DNA of 64,000 bases from Pseudonocardia abyssalis (GCF_019263705.2 NZ_JADQDK010000001.1:2914001-2978000), one strand, 5' to 3'; positions 1 to 9,686 are shown, numbered from the stretch's first letter. Numbers and translations are program-made. Notes: a model not told the origin generated them from the letters alone.

Positions 1-933
1 GGTCTCACCCGGGAAGCCCACGATGATGTCGGTGGTGATCGCGGCGTCCGGGAGCGAGGCGCGCACCTCGTCGATGATCGACAGGTACCGCGACGAGCGG
101 TACGAACGGCGCATCCGGCGCAGGACGTCGTCGGACCCGGACTGCAGCGGCATGTGCAGCTGCGGGCACACGTTCGGCGTCTCGGCCATCGCGGCGATGA
201 CGTCGGAGGTGAAGTCCCGTGGGTGCGGGGAGGTGAAGCGGACGCGCTCCAGGCCGTCGATCGACCCGCACGCACGCAACAGCTTCGCGAACGCCTGGCG
301 GTCGCCGAACTCCACGCCGTAGGCGTTGACGTTCTGGCCGAGCAGCGTCACCTCGAGCACACCGTCGGCGGCCAGTGCCCGGACCTCGGCGAGGACGTCA
401 CCGGGGCGGCGGTCCTTCTCGGTGCCGCGCAGCGCGGGCACGATGCAGAACGTGCAGGTGTTGTTGCAGCCCACCGAGATCGACACCCAGCCGGCGTAGG
501 TCGACTCGCGCCGCGCCGGCAGCGTCGACGGGAAGACCTCCAGCGACTCGGCGATCTCCACCTGCGCGGCCTCGTTGTGCCGGGCGCGCTCCAGCAGGAC
601 CGGCAGGGCGTGCACGTTGTGGGTGCCGAACACGACGTCGACCCACGGCGCGCGGCGGACGATCTCGGCGCGGTCCTTCTGGGCCAGGCAGCCGCCGACG
701 GCGATCTGCATGCCCGGGCGCTCGCGCTTGACCGGCGCGAGGTGGCTGAGATTGCCGTAGAGGCGGTTGTCGGCGTTCTCCCGCACCGCGCAGGTGTTGA
801 ACACGACCACGTCGGCGGCGTCGTCGGTGGCGGAGCGGATGTAGCCGGCCTCCTCCAGGAGCCCGGCCATGCGCTCGGAGTCGTGGACGTTCATCTGGCA
901 CCCGTAGGTGCGGACCGTGTAGCTGCGACTCAC
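1..933 (-). CDS. miaB: tRNA-2-methylthio-N6-dimethylallyladenosine synthase MiaB (partial, C-terminus outside window)
   Basis: Radical-SAM methylthiotransferase that converts i6A37 to ms2i6A37 in tRNAs reading UNN codons. The first 311 codons are visible. The N-terminal UPF0004 domain carries the three auxiliary-cluster cysteines (YGCQMN near residue 12, NTCAVRENA near 48, GCLAQKD near 82). The radical-SAM core begins with the CNNTCTFC motif near residue 155. The C-terminal TRAM domain lies beyond base 1. The GTG start at 933 gives the usual short leader before YGCQMN. The gene is divergent from the TAXI lipoprotein with only 32 bp between starts. Its paralogue RimO lies 53 kb away on the same strand; the GCQMN and NTCAVRENA signatures favour MiaB here. 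Confidence 0.95.
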   Translation of the reverse strand, partial: MSRSYTVRTYGCQMNVHDSERMAGLLEEAGYIRSATDDAADVVVFNTCAVRENADNRLYGNLSHLAPVKRERPGMQIAVGGCLAQKDRAEIVRRAPWVDVVFGTHNVHALPVLLERARHNEAAQVEIAESLEVFPSTLPARRESTYAGWVSISVGCNNTCTFCIVPALRGTEKDRRPGDVLAEVRALAADGVLEVTLLGQNVNAYGVEFGDRQAFAKLLRACGSIDGLERVRFTSPHPRDFTSDVIAAMAETPNVCPQLHMPLQSGSDDVLRRMRRSYRSSRYLSIIDEVRASLPDAAITTDIIVGFPGET

Positions 934-965
934 CTTCACAGGGTAGGCCCTGGCAGGATGCGTCC

Positions 966-1928
966 ATGGGGGCGGTGTCGCGGCGCACGGTGCTCACCGC
1001 GCTCGCCGCGGCCGGCGCGGCGGGTGCACTGCCGGGCTGCGCCGCCCCGTTCGCCCAGGCCCGGCTGCGGCTGGCCACCGGCTCGGCCCGCGGCGTGTAC
1101 TACCGCCTCGGCAGTGCGCTGGCCCGGTCGTGGCAGGCCGAGCTGGATCTGGTCCGTACGCCCGTCGTGCTCAACACCGCGGGCTCGCTGGAGAACGTCG
1201 CGCTGCTGGCCGACGGCGCGGCCGACGTCGTGTTCAGCCAGGTCGACGCGGCGGCGGAGCAGCTGGTCGGGACCACCGCCGACGACCCGGCGGCACCGCG
1301 AGCACTGGCCCGGATCTACGACGACGTGCTGCACGTCGTGGTGCCCGCGACCTCGGCGATCACGACGGTCTCCGGGCTGCGCGGAGCGCGGGTGTCGGTG
1401 GGTGCCGCCGACTCGGGCGTGTCCGTGGTGGCCCGGCGCCTGCTCGACGCGGCACAGCTGGGCACCTCGGACGTCCAGGGCGTGCAGCTCGGCCTCGACG
1501 ACTCCGTCGACGCGATGGCCGCGGGGACCATCGACGCGTTCTTCTGGTCCGGCGGGCTGCCGACCCCGGCCGTCGAGCAGCTGGCCGGCGTCCTGCCGAT
1601 CCGGCTGCTCGACCTCACCGACGACGGCGTGCTCGACGCCGTCCGCGACCGCTACCCGGTGTACGCCCCCGGCACCGTCCCCGCGCGGGGCTACGTCGGG
1701 ATCTCGACGCCGGTCACCACCATGCTCGTGCGCAACCTCCTGCTCGTCGCCGCATCGATGCCCGACGATCTCGCCCGGTCGCTCGTCGAGGTGCTGTTCA
1801 CCGAGCAGGAGCAGCTCGCCCAGGCCGGTCCCGCGGCGCTGACGATCGATCCGCGCGCCGCGATCGGCACCGATCCGGTGCTGCTGCATCCCGGCGCGGA
1901 GCAGTTCTACCGGGCCGAGCGGGGCTGA
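966..1928 (+). CDS. TAXI-family TRAP transporter solute-binding lipoprotein
   Basis: A 320-aa extracytoplasmic binding protein of the TAXI group (TRAP-associated extracytoplasmic immunogenic). A short n-region with SRRTVLT (twin arginine) is followed by a hydrophobic stretch and a lipobox ending in PGCA, so export by Tat or Sec and lipidation are likely. Family-typical blocks are the [13 protein letters not shown] segment near residue 36 and the NTAGSLEN and [10 protein letters not shown] segments after it. TAXI proteins normally work with a fused DctQM permease, but no TRAP permease gene is in this window, so the protein is an orphan here. Its end overlaps the convergent TetR gene by 22 bp. 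The ligand is unknown; glutamate is known for some relatives. Confidence 0.85.
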   Translation: MGAVSRRTVLTALAAAGAAGALPGCAAPFAQARLRLATGSARGVYYRLGSALARSWQAELDLVRTPVVLNTAGSLENVALLADGAADVVFSQVDAAAEQLVGTTADDPAAPRALARIYDDVLHVVVPATSAITTVSGLRGARVSVGAADSGVSVVARRLLDAAQLGTSDVQGVQLGLDDSVDAMAAGTIDAFFWSGGLPTPAVEQLAGVLPIRLLDLTDDGVLDAVRDRYPVYAPGTVPARGYVGISTPVTTMLVRNLLLVAASMPDDLARSLVEVLFTEQEQLAQAGPAALTIDPRAAIGTDPVLLHPGAEQFYRAERG

Positions 1929-2620
1929 TCCGCGGCCCGCGCCTGTCGTTCGTCGATCTCGATCGTCATGTGGTGCATGGCGCCGGAGAACAGCGCGCCC
2001 GCGACGTCCTGCAACGGGTGCAGGTGCCCGAGCAGCTCCAGCACCACGAGCCCGTGCATCCGGGCCCGCAGCTCCAGGAAGAACGCCAGTGCGCCCGGCG
2101 GGAGCGGGATCGCCGGCAGGTCGACGCCCGCGATCGCCTCCGCACCCGGCGCGAGCGGGAGCGCGGCGAGCTCGGCCGGGGTCCAGCCGTCGAACACGAC
2201 CTCGGCGAACGGGGCCGCCAGCCGCAGGGCGGCCGCGCCGGTCTCGTTGCCGGGCAGCGGGGCGAAATCGGGCACCGGTGAGCCGTAGAGCAGCAGGAAC
2301 TCGGCGCTGTGCGCGAGGGCCCACTCCCGGAACGCCGCCGTCGCGGACCGGCGGCGGTCGGCGGGCGGAGCGCCGCGGGAGGCGTCGGCGGCGGCCTGCA
2401 CCGCATCGGCGAGTGCGTGGTGCGCGTCGGCCATCAGGGCCGTGAGCAGGGCGTCGCGGCTGTCGAAGTAGTGGTAGAGCGACTGCACCGTCATCCCGAC
2501 GTCGCGGGCGACCGCCCGCAGCGACAGCGCGCCCGGCCCGACCTCCGCGAGCCGGGCGACCGCCGACTCCTTGATCTCCCGGACCGTCTCGGCCCGTCGC
2601 CGCTCCCGTACCGCTGACAC
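1907..2620 (-). CDS. TetR/AcrR-family transcriptional regulator
   Basis: A 237-aa one-component repressor. The N-terminal helix-turn-helix spans about residues 12-58 (LSLRAVARDVGMTVQSLYHYF), followed by an all-helical C-terminal ligand/dimer domain of the WHG type. It is divergent from the membrane-protein pair at 2701-4016. The 80-bp gap holds two copies of a near-palindromic 12-mer in inverted orientation (see the regulatory entry), so autoregulation and control of the pair is the natural inference. The ligand cannot be read from the sequence. Confidence 0.9.
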   Translation of the reverse strand: MSAVRERRRAETVREIKESAVARLAEVGPGALSLRAVARDVGMTVQSLYHYFDSRDALLTALMADAHHALADAVQAAADASRGAPPADRRRSATAAFREWALAHSAEFLLLYGSPVPDFAPLPGNETGAAALRLAAPFAEVVFDGWTPAELAALPLAPGAEAIAGVDLPAIPLPPGALAFFLELRARMHGLVVLELLGHLHPLQDVAGALFSGAMHHMTIEIDERQARAADQPRSAR

Positions 2621-2633
2621 GTTCAGAACTCCT

Positions 2634-2690
2634 TGACACTGTTAGGCAGACGATCCACACTGACGCCGTTCACGAAGACTAACAGTGTCA
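2634..2690. promoter_or_regulatory. Twin TetR-type operator between divergent genes
   Basis: TGACACTGTTAG at 2634-2645 and its exact reverse complement CTAACAGTGTCA at 2679-2690 form a 12-bp perfect inverted repeat with a 33-bp spacer. Each arm is itself nearly palindromic (TnACAnTGTnA), the usual shape of a TetR dimer site. One site lies 14 bp from the TetR start and the other 10 bp from the start of the divergent membrane protein. Binding is inferred. Confidence 0.65.
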
Positions 2691-2700
2691 GGGGAACCTC

Positions 2701-3563
2701 ATGACCGCCGTCCTCACCGACGCCCGGCGCGGCCACCGCGGCCTGTACGGGTTCGCGATCGCCATGGCCGCGCTCACCGCCGTCCTCCTGGTGGCGGCGG
2801 TGCTCGACCAGCGCACGCTGCTCGGTGCGCCGCTGTGGTTCAAACCGCTCAAGTTCAGCGTCTCCCTGACCGCGTACTCCTTCACCCTCGCCTGGATGCT
2901 CGGCCAGCTCCGCGAGCCCGCCCTGCGGCGCGCGGGCTGGGCGATCGTGACCGCCGGGGCCGTCGAGATCCTGATCATCGTCGGCCAGGCCGCCCGCGGT
3001 GTGCGCAGCCACTTCAACGACGACACCCTCGGCGACGAACTGCTGTTCGTCCTGATGGGGGTGACGATCGTGGTGCTCTACATCGCGACGGTCGCCATCG
3101 CCCTGCGGTTCCTGCGCGAACCGGGACGCGACCGCGCCGCGGGTACGGCGATCCGGCTGGGGCTGGTCGTCGGGCTGATCGGGATGGGGGTCGGGTTCGT
3201 CATGTCGGCGATCGGGTCGCACGCGGTGGGCGTCCCCGACGGCGGGCCGGGTCTGCTCCTCGTCGGCTGGAGCACCACCGGCGGCGACCTGCGCGTCGGG
3301 CACTTCGTCGGCATGCACGCCCTGCAGGCCCTGCCGCTGCTCGCCGTGGCGCTCGCGGCGACCGGCCGGTTCACCGAGTCGACGCGGACCCGGATCGTCA
3401 CCGTCGCGGCGGTCGCCTACGGAGCGGTGGTGCTGCTGCTGACCTGGCAGGCCCTGCGCGGGCAGCCGCTGCTGGCCCCGGACGCGCTGACCCTGGGCGC
3501 GCTCGCCGTGGTCGTCCTGGGCGCCGCCGGTGCGCTGGTCATCGGTCGGGAGCGGGTGGCGGC

Positions 3564-3567
<4 letters not shown>
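2701..3567 (+). CDS. Uncharacterised polytopic membrane protein
   Basis: A 288-aa protein with about seven to eight hydrophobic segments, rich in Leu/Val/Ala, and no signal peptide distinct from the first membrane helix. Conserved-looking polar elements include LWFKPLKFSVS near residue 44, RSHFNDD near 102 and GHFVGMHALQ near 200; the histidines lie at membrane edges. I do not recognise the family with certainty. The stop overlaps the GTG start of the next, ABA4-like gene, so the two are translationally coupled and probably act together. The gene is transcribed away from the TetR gene, whose putative operator lies just upstream. Membrane-bound redox or lipid/isoprenoid chemistry is possible but unsupported. 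Confidence 0.75.
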
Positions 3568-4016
<449 letters not shown>

Positions 4017-4019
4017 ATG

Positions 4020-4070
4020 GCAGTAAAGCCACCTTGCCGCCACGAGATGGCGGCATGGTGGCTTTGCTGC
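4020..4070. terminator. Long palindrome / bidirectional terminator, copy 1 of a dispersed repeat
   Basis: Two 23-bp arms (4020-4042 and 4048-4070) are complementary at 21 positions, with a CGAGA loop. It sits exactly between two convergent stops (4016 and 4078), so it can terminate both transcripts. The core AAAGCCACnTTGCnGCC recurs at 16474-16520. Confidence 0.75.
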
Positions 4071-4077
4071 AACCTGG

Positions 4078-5454
4078 TCAGGCCCGCGGCAACCGCGCCA
4101 CCACCCGCAGCCCACCCCCGTCGGGCAGCTCCAGCAGCAACCGCCCTCCCCCGAGCTCGACGGTCCGGGCCGCGATCGCCAGCCCCAGCCCGGAGCCCTC
4201 GGTGTTGATCTGGCCGGGGCTGCGCCAGAAGCGGTCGGTGGCGCGGTCCAGCTCGTCGGCCGCGAGCCCCGGGCCGGTGTCGTGCACCGCGATCTCGACG
4301 TGGCCGCCGTGCACCGCCGTCCGCACCGTCACCGTGCCCCCGGCCGGGGTGAACTTCACGGCGTTGTCGAGCACGGCGTCGAGCACCGTCTCGACCGCCC
4401 CCGGCGGCCCCAACGCCCGCAGCCCGCGGGCCCCCTCGCGCACGAGGTCCAGGCCGCTGTGCTCGGCGAGCGGGCGCCAGGCCTCCAGCCGGTCGTCGAC
4501 GCCGTCGTCGACCGCGATCGGGACCAGCGGCACCGTGCGCTCGGCGCGCGCGAGCGCCAGCAGGCCGTCGAGCAGGGTGGACAGGCGCTCGGCCTCCTCC
4601 AGCGCGGCGACGTGGTCCTCCGCCGCGTCGGCGTCGACGCGGCCGTGCAGGTTCGACAGCCGCAGGCTCAGCGCGGTGAGCGGGTTGCGGAGCTGGTGGC
4701 TCGCATCGGCGACGAACGCGCGCTGCGCCGAGTAGGCCTGCGTCACCTGCTCGGCCATGCGGTCGAACGACGCGGAGAGCCGGCGCAGCTCGGGCGGGCC
4801 GGAGTTGTCCGACACCGGATCGGGGCGGGCACCGGCGAGCACCGCGGCGGCGACGCGCCCGGTGCCCTCGTCGAGCCGCCGCACCGGACGCAGGATCCAG
4901 CGCACCACCGGCAGCGCGACGAGCACCCCGAACCCGAGCGCGACCAGCGCGGCCACCGCGACCAGCGACCACGTCCGCAGCTCGTCGGCCCGCACCGCCG
5001 CCGTCGAGGAGATCGTGACGACCACCCCCCGGACCTCGGTGTCGGCGAGCACCGGTTCGGCCAGCACCAGCGGGCGGTCGTCCCACGGCATGAGCAGCGG
5101 GTACGGCTTGGAGGGTTGGCGGGCCAGCGCCAGCGTGACCCGCTCGCGGGCGTCCTCGTCGAGGACCGGGACGGGCGTGCGCGAGGCGACGACCGTGTCT
5201 CCGGTGGTGTCGAGGACGAGCACCGCGTCGCCGTAGATCTCGTCGTAGCGGCGCAGCGCGGCGGCGAGCTGGGAGGTGTCGGCCTCGGTGAGCGGGCGCT
5301 CCGCCGAGGACGCGTAGTAGATGGTGTCGATGAGCCGGTTGGTGAACAGGCCCTGCTGCGACGCCGCCGCGTTCGCCAGCGCCAGCGGCACCCCCAGGCC
5401 CACGGCGAGCAGCCCCACCACGAACACCATGATCACCAGCAGTCGGGCGCCCAC
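4078..5454 (-). CDS. HAMP-domain sensor histidine kinase
   Basis: A 458-aa membrane sensor kinase of the OmpR/EnvZ class. A first membrane helix (about residues 5-28), an extracytoplasmic sensor region to about 155 and a second helix (about 161-187) precede HAMP. The dimerisation/phosphoacceptor motif follows (FVADASHQLRNPL, His near 253). The ATPase domain has an N box (DNAVKFTP), G1 (DTGPGL) and G2 (GSGLGLAIA). The GTG start lies 3 bp after the stop of the response-regulator gene, so the two are co-transcribed. The signal is unknown; the sensor region has no recognisable fold by eye. Confidence 0.93.
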   Translation of the reverse strand: MGARLLVIMVFVVGLLAVGLGVPLALANAAASQQGLFTNRLIDTIYYASSAERPLTEADTSQLAAALRRYDEIYGDAVLVLDTTGDTVVASRTPVPVLDEDARERVTLALARQPSKPYPLLMPWDDRPLVLAEPVLADTEVRGVVVTISSTAAVRADELRTWSLVAVAALVALGFGVLVALPVVRWILRPVRRLDEGTGRVAAAVLAGARPDPVSDNSGPPELRRLSASFDRMAEQVTQAYSAQRAFVADASHQLRNPLTALSLRLSNLHGRVDADAAEDHVAALEEAERLSTLLDGLLALARAERTVPLVPIAVDDGVDDRLEAWRPLAEHSGLDLVREGARGLRALGPPGAVETVLDAVLDNAVKFTPAGGTVTVRTAVHGGHVEIAVHDTGPGLAADELDRATDRFWRSPGQINTEGSGLGLAIAARTVELGGGRLLLELPDGGGLRVVARLPRA

Positions 5455-5457
5455 CTC

Positions 5458-6135
5458 TCACTCCGTCCCGGGGACTCCGAGGCGGTACCCGACGCCCCGG
5501 ACGGTCTGCACCAGCTCCGGGCGGCCGAGCTTCGTGCGCAGCGTCGCCACGTGCACGTCGAGGGTGCGGTTGGCGCCCGCCCAGGTCCGGCCCCACACCT
5601 CGGCGACGATCTTGTTCCGCGTGCACACCGCCCCGCCCGAGCTCGCGAGCAGCGCGAGGACCTGGAACTCCTTGCGCGTGAGCGTCACAGGCCGGTCCCC
5701 GACGGTGACGGTGTGCCGGGTCAGATCGACGCGCACGCCGTCGACCTCCACGACGTCGGCGACCCCCTCGGCGGTCGCCTCCACCCGCCGACGCCGGTAC
5801 ACCGCGTGCACCCGCGCCACGAGCTCGCCGATGTCGTAGGGCTTGACGAGGTAGTCGTCGGCGCCGGAGTGCAGGCCGAGGATCCGGTCGTCGACCTCCC
5901 CGCGCGCCGAGACCACGATCACCGGCACCTCGCTGACGGCCCGGATCGCGCGGCAGACGTCCACGCCGTCGATGTCGGGGAGGCCGAGGTCGAGCAGCAC
6001 GACGTCGACACCCGTGAGCGCGTCGACGGCCCCGCGGCCGTGCGAGAGCCGGGTCGTGGTGATGCCGTGGCGGTGCAGCGCCGGGCGCAGCGCCGCCGCG
6101 ATCCGGTCGTCGTCCTCCACCAGCAGGATGTGCAC
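5458..6135 (-). CDS. OmpR/PhoB-family response regulator
   Basis: A 225-aa two-domain regulator. The receiver domain has the acidic pocket (EDDD at 7-10), the phosphoacceptor Asp49 ([13 protein letters not shown]) and Lys near 101 (YLVKPYD). A winged-helix DNA-binding domain follows, with [17 protein letters not shown] and the recognition helix near [15 protein letters not shown]. It is the first gene of a two-gene operon with the histidine kinase downstream, and is divergent from the glutamate-type ABC transporter operon 112 bp away. Regulation of that transporter by this pair is possible but untested. Confidence 0.93.
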   Translation of the reverse strand: MHILLVEDDDRIAAALRPALHRHGITTTRLSHGRGAVDALTGVDVVLLDLGLPDIDGVDVCRAIRAVSEVPVIVVSARGEVDDRILGLHSGADDYLVKPYDIGELVARVHAVYRRRRVEATAEGVADVVEVDGVRVDLTRHTVTVGDRPVTLTRKEFQVLALLASSGGAVCTRNKIVAEVWGRTWAGANRTLDVHVATLRTKLGRPELVQTVRGVGYRLGVPGTE

Positions 6136-6179
6136 GCGGTCAGTCTCCCCGAGATCTCGTTATCGCAGCGAAACCCTAT

Positions 6180-6247
6180 GGGTGCCTCAAGATGCTGGAC
6201 TGTGGTGTCCGATTCGCCCTAGCGTCCCGCCATGCTCGGAGGCACCC
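6180..6247 (+). promoter_or_regulatory. Leader with inverted repeat that can pair with the gluA Shine-Dalgarno
   Basis: GGGTGCCTC (6180-6188) is perfectly complementary to GAGGCACCC (6239-6247). The second arm covers most of the GGAGG ribosome-binding site (6238-6242) just before the GTG start at 6248. A transcript starting upstream of 6180 could hide its own ribosome-binding site. Whether the mRNA starts that far upstream is unknown. Confidence 0.4.
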
Positions 6248-6991
6248 GTGAGTGACACCCCCATGATCCGCATGGCGTCCGTCGACAAGCACTTCGGCGA
6301 TCTGCACGTCCTGCGCGACATCAACCTCGACGTCGAGCCGGGGCAGGTGGTGGTGGTACTCGGACCGTCCGGTTCCGGCAAGTCGACGCTCTGCCGCACG
6401 ATCAACCGGCTGGAGCCGATCGACTCGGGCACCATCCAGGTCGACGGCACCGACCTGCCCGCCGAGGGCAAGGCGCTGGCCGGGCTGCGCGCCGACGTCG
6501 GCATGGTGTTCCAGAGCTTCAACCTGTTCGCGCACAAGACGATCCTCGAGAACGTCACGCTCGCGCCGCTGAAGGTGCGCAAGGCGAACAAGGGCGAGGC
6601 CGAGAAGAACGGCCTGGCCCTGCTGGAGCGCGTCGGCATCGCCAACCAGAAGGACAAGTACCCCGCCCAGCTCTCCGGCGGCCAGCAGCAGCGCGCGGCG
6701 ATCGCCCGCGCACTGGCGATGAAGCCGAAGGTCATGCTGTTCGACGAGCCCACCTCCGCGCTCGACCCGGAGATGGTCAACGAGGTCCTCGACGTCATGA
6801 CGACGCTGGCCTCGGAGGGCATGACCATGCTCGTGGTCACCCACGAGATGGGCTTCGCCCGCAAGGCCGCGCACCGCGTCGTGTTCATGTCCGACGGCGA
6901 GATCGTCGAGGACGCTAAGCCGGAGGCGTTCTTCTCCAGCCCCACCTCGGACCGTGCCAAGGACTTCCTCGGCAAGATCCTCTCCCACTAG
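6248..6991 (+). CDS. gluA: Glutamate/polar amino-acid ABC transporter ATP-binding protein
   Basis: A 247-aa ABC ATPase of the polar amino-acid (GlnQ/GluA) group. It has Walker A GPSGSGKS (39-46), a Q-loop MVFQSFNLF, the signature LSGGQQQR, Walker [12 protein letters not shown] and a switch histidine in VVTHEMGF. The GTG start is chosen because GGAGG lies 5 bp upstream and the family N-terminus (short leader before VDKHFG) fits. Further upstream in-frame codons would add unrelated sequence. It is the first gene of gluABCD, and energises uptake of glutamate or a similar acidic or polar amino acid together with the following three genes. Confidence 0.93.
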   Translation: MSDTPMIRMASVDKHFGDLHVLRDINLDVEPGQVVVVLGPSGSGKSTLCRTINRLEPIDSGTIQVDGTDLPAEGKALAGLRADVGMVFQSFNLFAHKTILENVTLAPLKVRKANKGEAEKNGLALLERVGIANQKDKYPAQLSGGQQQRAAIARALAMKPKVMLFDEPTSALDPEMVNEVLDVMTTLASEGMTMLVVTHEMGFARKAAHRVVFMSDGEIVEDAKPEAFFSSPTSDRAKDFLGKILSH

Positions 6992-7022
6992 CTCCGCCCC
7001 CGACGGAAGGACCCGCCCCACC

Positions 7023-7919
7023 ATGCGCCTCTCCACTCTCACGAAGGTCGCGGCCGTCGTCGCGGCCGTCGTCCTCACGGCGACCGCCTGCGGCGAGCAG
7101 GCCGAGCTCGGTGGCTCCACCGGCGACGGCCCGGCCGTCGCGGAGGACGCCACCTTCGAGGCCGGCACCACGATGGCCCGCCTCAACGAGGCCGGCGCAC
7201 TGCGTGTCGGAACGAAGTTCGACCAGCCGCTGTTCGGCCTGCGCGGCCTCGACGGCAACCCGGTCGGCTTCGACGTCGAGATCGCCAAGATCATCGCGGC
7301 CAAGCTGGGCATCCCGCCGGAGGGCATCACCTTCACCGAGACGCCGTCGCGCATCCGCGAGGACGTCATCGCGAACGACCAGGTCGACATCGTCGCGGCC
7401 ACCTACACGATCAACGACGCCCGCAAGGAGCGCATCTCCTTCGCCGGCCCGTACTACGTCGCCGGTCAGGACCTGATGGTCGCCGCGGACAACACCACGA
7501 TCACCGGCCCCGACGCCCTGCGCGCGGCCAACGCCCGCGTCTGCTCCGTCACCGGCTCCACGCCGGCGAAGACCATCGAGCAGTACGTCGACCCGGCCAA
7601 CATCGTGCTGTTCGACGTCTACACCGCCTGTGCCGACGCCCTGCGCAACGGCCAGGTCGACGCCGTCACCACCGACAACGTCATCCTGCTCGGCCTGATC
7701 GACTCGAGCCAGGGTGCGTTCAAGCTGGTCGACGCGCCGTTCACCGAGGAGCCCTACGGCATCGGCATCACCAAGGGCGACGTCGCGTTCTGCGAGTTCA
7801 TCAACACGACGCTGACCGAGGCCGTCGCCGACGGCTCGTACGCCGCGGCGTGGGAGTCCACGGTCGGCGGGGTGCAGCCGGAGGTTCCGGAGCTCCCGAC
7901 GGCCGACGCCTGCAGCTGA
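7023..7919 (+). CDS. gluB: Glutamate-type ABC transporter substrate-binding lipoprotein
   Basis: A 298-aa class F periplasmic-type binding protein (SBP_bac_3). It has a signal peptide with a lipobox ending TATAC at residue 23 and a mature region starting with a short Gly/Ser linker. Family landmarks are RVGTKFDQPLFG, GFDVEIAKIIAAKLG, the DIVAATYTIN segment and FAGPYYVAGQ. It captures the amino acid outside the membrane and delivers it to the GluCD channel. It lies 31 bp after gluA, with a purine-rich site (GGAAGGA) before the ATG. Substrate specificity for glutamate is inferred from operon layout and overall similarity to actinobacterial GluB. Confidence 0.92.
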   Translation: MRLSTLTKVAAVVAAVVLTATACGEQAELGGSTGDGPAVAEDATFEAGTTMARLNEAGALRVGTKFDQPLFGLRGLDGNPVGFDVEIAKIIAAKLGIPPEGITFTETPSRIREDVIANDQVDIVAATYTINDARKERISFAGPYYVAGQDLMVAADNTTITGPDALRAANARVCSVTGSTPAKTIEQYVDPANIVLFDVYTACADALRNGQVDAVTTDNVILLGLIDSSQGAFKLVDAPFTEEPYGIGITKGDVAFCEFINTTLTEAVADGSYAAAWESTVGGVQPEVPELPTADACS

Positions 7920-7983
7920 CGCCCGTCCCCCCGGTGCGCGGCCGTCTCGGCGGCCGCGCACCGTCGTCTGTCCGGAGGCACAC

Positions 7984-8649
7984 ATGGACGCCCTGATCGC
8001 GGAGTTCCCGCGGTTCCTCGCGGGGTTCGTCGGTACCCTGCGCATCTGCCTGTTCGCGGCCATCGGCGCCCTGGTGATCGGCACCGTGCTCGCGGCGTTC
8101 CGGGTGTCCCCGGTACCGCCGCTGCGCTGGGTCGGGACCGCGTGGGTCACGGTCTTCCGCAACTCCCCGCTGGTCGTCGTGCTGTTCCTCTTCGCGTTCG
8201 CGCTGCCGGAGGTCGGGATCGACTTCCCGCTGTTCGAGAACAACGCATTCTTCTGGCCCGGCGTCACCGGACTGGCCTTCTACACCGCGGCGTTCGTCTG
8301 CGAGGCGGTGCGCTCGGGCATCAACTCGGTCCCGCCCGGCCAGGCCGAGGCCGCCCGCGCGGTCGGGCTGACGTTCACCCAGACCCTCAACGCGGTCGTG
8401 CTGCCGCAGGCGCTGCGCACGGTCGTGCCGCCGCTGGGCAGCGTCATCATCGCCATGATCAAGAACTCGGCGATCGTCGGCGCGGTCGGCGTGACCGGCG
8501 AGCTGTTCTCCGTCGACGCCAGCCTCACCGCGATCGGCTACTCCGCGACGTCCAGCCTCACCGGCGTCGCGATCGCGTACCTGGTGATCACCATCCCGGC
8601 CGGCATCCTGCTCGGCGTCATCGAGCGGAAGATCGAGGTGAAGCGATGA
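7984..8649 (+). CDS. gluC: Glutamate-type ABC transporter permease subunit 1
   Basis: A 221-aa integral membrane permease of the HisMQ/GlnP type with five or so helices. It carries the cytoplasmic EAA-like loop (EAARAVGLTFTQTLNAVVLPQA) that docks on the ATPase. GGAGG lies 5 bp before the ATG. The stop overlaps the ATG of gluD (ATGA), so the two channel subunits are coupled. It forms the heterodimeric channel with gluD. Confidence 0.93.
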   Translation: MDALIAEFPRFLAGFVGTLRICLFAAIGALVIGTVLAAFRVSPVPPLRWVGTAWVTVFRNSPLVVVLFLFAFALPEVGIDFPLFENNAFFWPGVTGLAFYTAAFVCEAVRSGINSVPPGQAEAARAVGLTFTQTLNAVVLPQALRTVVPPLGSVIIAMIKNSAIVGAVGVTGELFSVDASLTAIGYSATSSLTGVAIAYLVITIPAGILLGVIERKIEVKR

Positions 8650-9548
8650 CCTCCGTGCTGTTCGACGCCCCGGGGCCCCGGGCCCGGCGCAACACGCTGA
8701 TCGGCACCCTGATCGCGGCCGTGCTGATCCTCGGGGTGGTGGCTCTCGCGCTGCTCCAGCTCTCGGGCAGCGGTCAGCTCGACGGCGCGAAGTGGGGGCC
8801 GCTGTTCAACCCGGCCAACCCGTACTTCGTCGCCGTGTGGAGCGCGCTCGGCGTAGGCCTGGGCCTCACGCTCACCGCCGCGGCGCTGACGCTGGTGTTC
8901 TCGCTGCTGATCGGCACCCTGCTCGTGGTGACCCGGTTGTCCACCACCCGGGTCTTCCGCTGGCTGGTGGTCGGGTTCATCGAGCTGCTGCGTGGGCTGC
9001 CCGTCGTCATCACGATCTTCATCGCGGCCCGGGTGCTGCCCGAGATCGGGATCGCGCTGCCCCCGCTGTGGTACCTGGTCGTCGGGCTCACCGCCTACAA
9101 CTGCGTGATCATCGCCGAGATCCTGCGCTCCGGCGTGGCCGCGATCCCCCGCGGCCAGACCGAGGCCGCCTACGCGGTGGGCCTGAGCAAGCTGCAGACG
9201 CTGCGCATCATCCTGCTGCCGCAGGCGTTCCGGATCATGCTGCCCGCGCTGATCAGCCAGCTCGTCGTGATCGTGAAGGACACCTCGCTCGGGTTCGTGA
9301 TCTTCAACTTCTCCGAGTTCGTGCGCACCGCCCGCATCGTCATCCAGTTCTTCGCCGGCAGCGAGGGCGTCAACCTGACGCTGCAGATGTTCGTCGCCGT
9401 GGCGATCGTCTTCATCCTCATCAACTTCGGGCTCGGCAAGCTGGCCGAGTACGTGCAGCGCCGGTCCGGGCGGGCCCGGAAGACCGCTGCGGCACCGATC
9501 CTGAAGGTCGGGGCCGGGGTCGGCGAAGGCGGCACGGGCGGGTTGTGA
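8646..9548 (+). CDS. gluD: Glutamate-type ABC transporter permease subunit 2
   Basis: A 300-aa permease, second half of the GluCD channel. An N-terminal hydrophobic helix and extracytoplasmic loop precede the standard permease core. The EAA loop reads EAAYAVGLSKLQTLRIILLPQA. The C-terminus is a basic tail followed by a Gly-rich end. It is longer than GluC because of the N-terminal extension, as is usual for GluD. It is the last gene of the operon, and the 138 bp that follow hold the promoter region of an unrelated secreted-protein gene. Confidence 0.93.
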   Translation: MTSVLFDAPGPRARRNTLIGTLIAAVLILGVVALALLQLSGSGQLDGAKWGPLFNPANPYFVAVWSALGVGLGLTLTAAALTLVFSLLIGTLLVVTRLSTTRVFRWLVVGFIELLRGLPVVITIFIAARVLPEIGIALPPLWYLVVGLTAYNCVIIAEILRSGVAAIPRGQTEAAYAVGLSKLQTLRIILLPQAFRIMLPALISQLVVIVKDTSLGFVIFNFSEFVRTARIVIQFFAGSEGVNLTLQMFVAVAIVFILINFGLGKLAEYVQRRSGRARKTAAAPILKVGAGVGEGGTGGL

Positions 9549-9686
9549 GCCTCGTTCGACTCCCCCGATCAAGCTCTCCTCAAATCACCTGCACTATCGG
9601 GTGACAAGGGGCGTTCGGCATTTCTCGGCTGATTATTCTCGAGCTTGCAGAAGATCACGGGAACTCGACCGGGGAGCGTGTAACCG

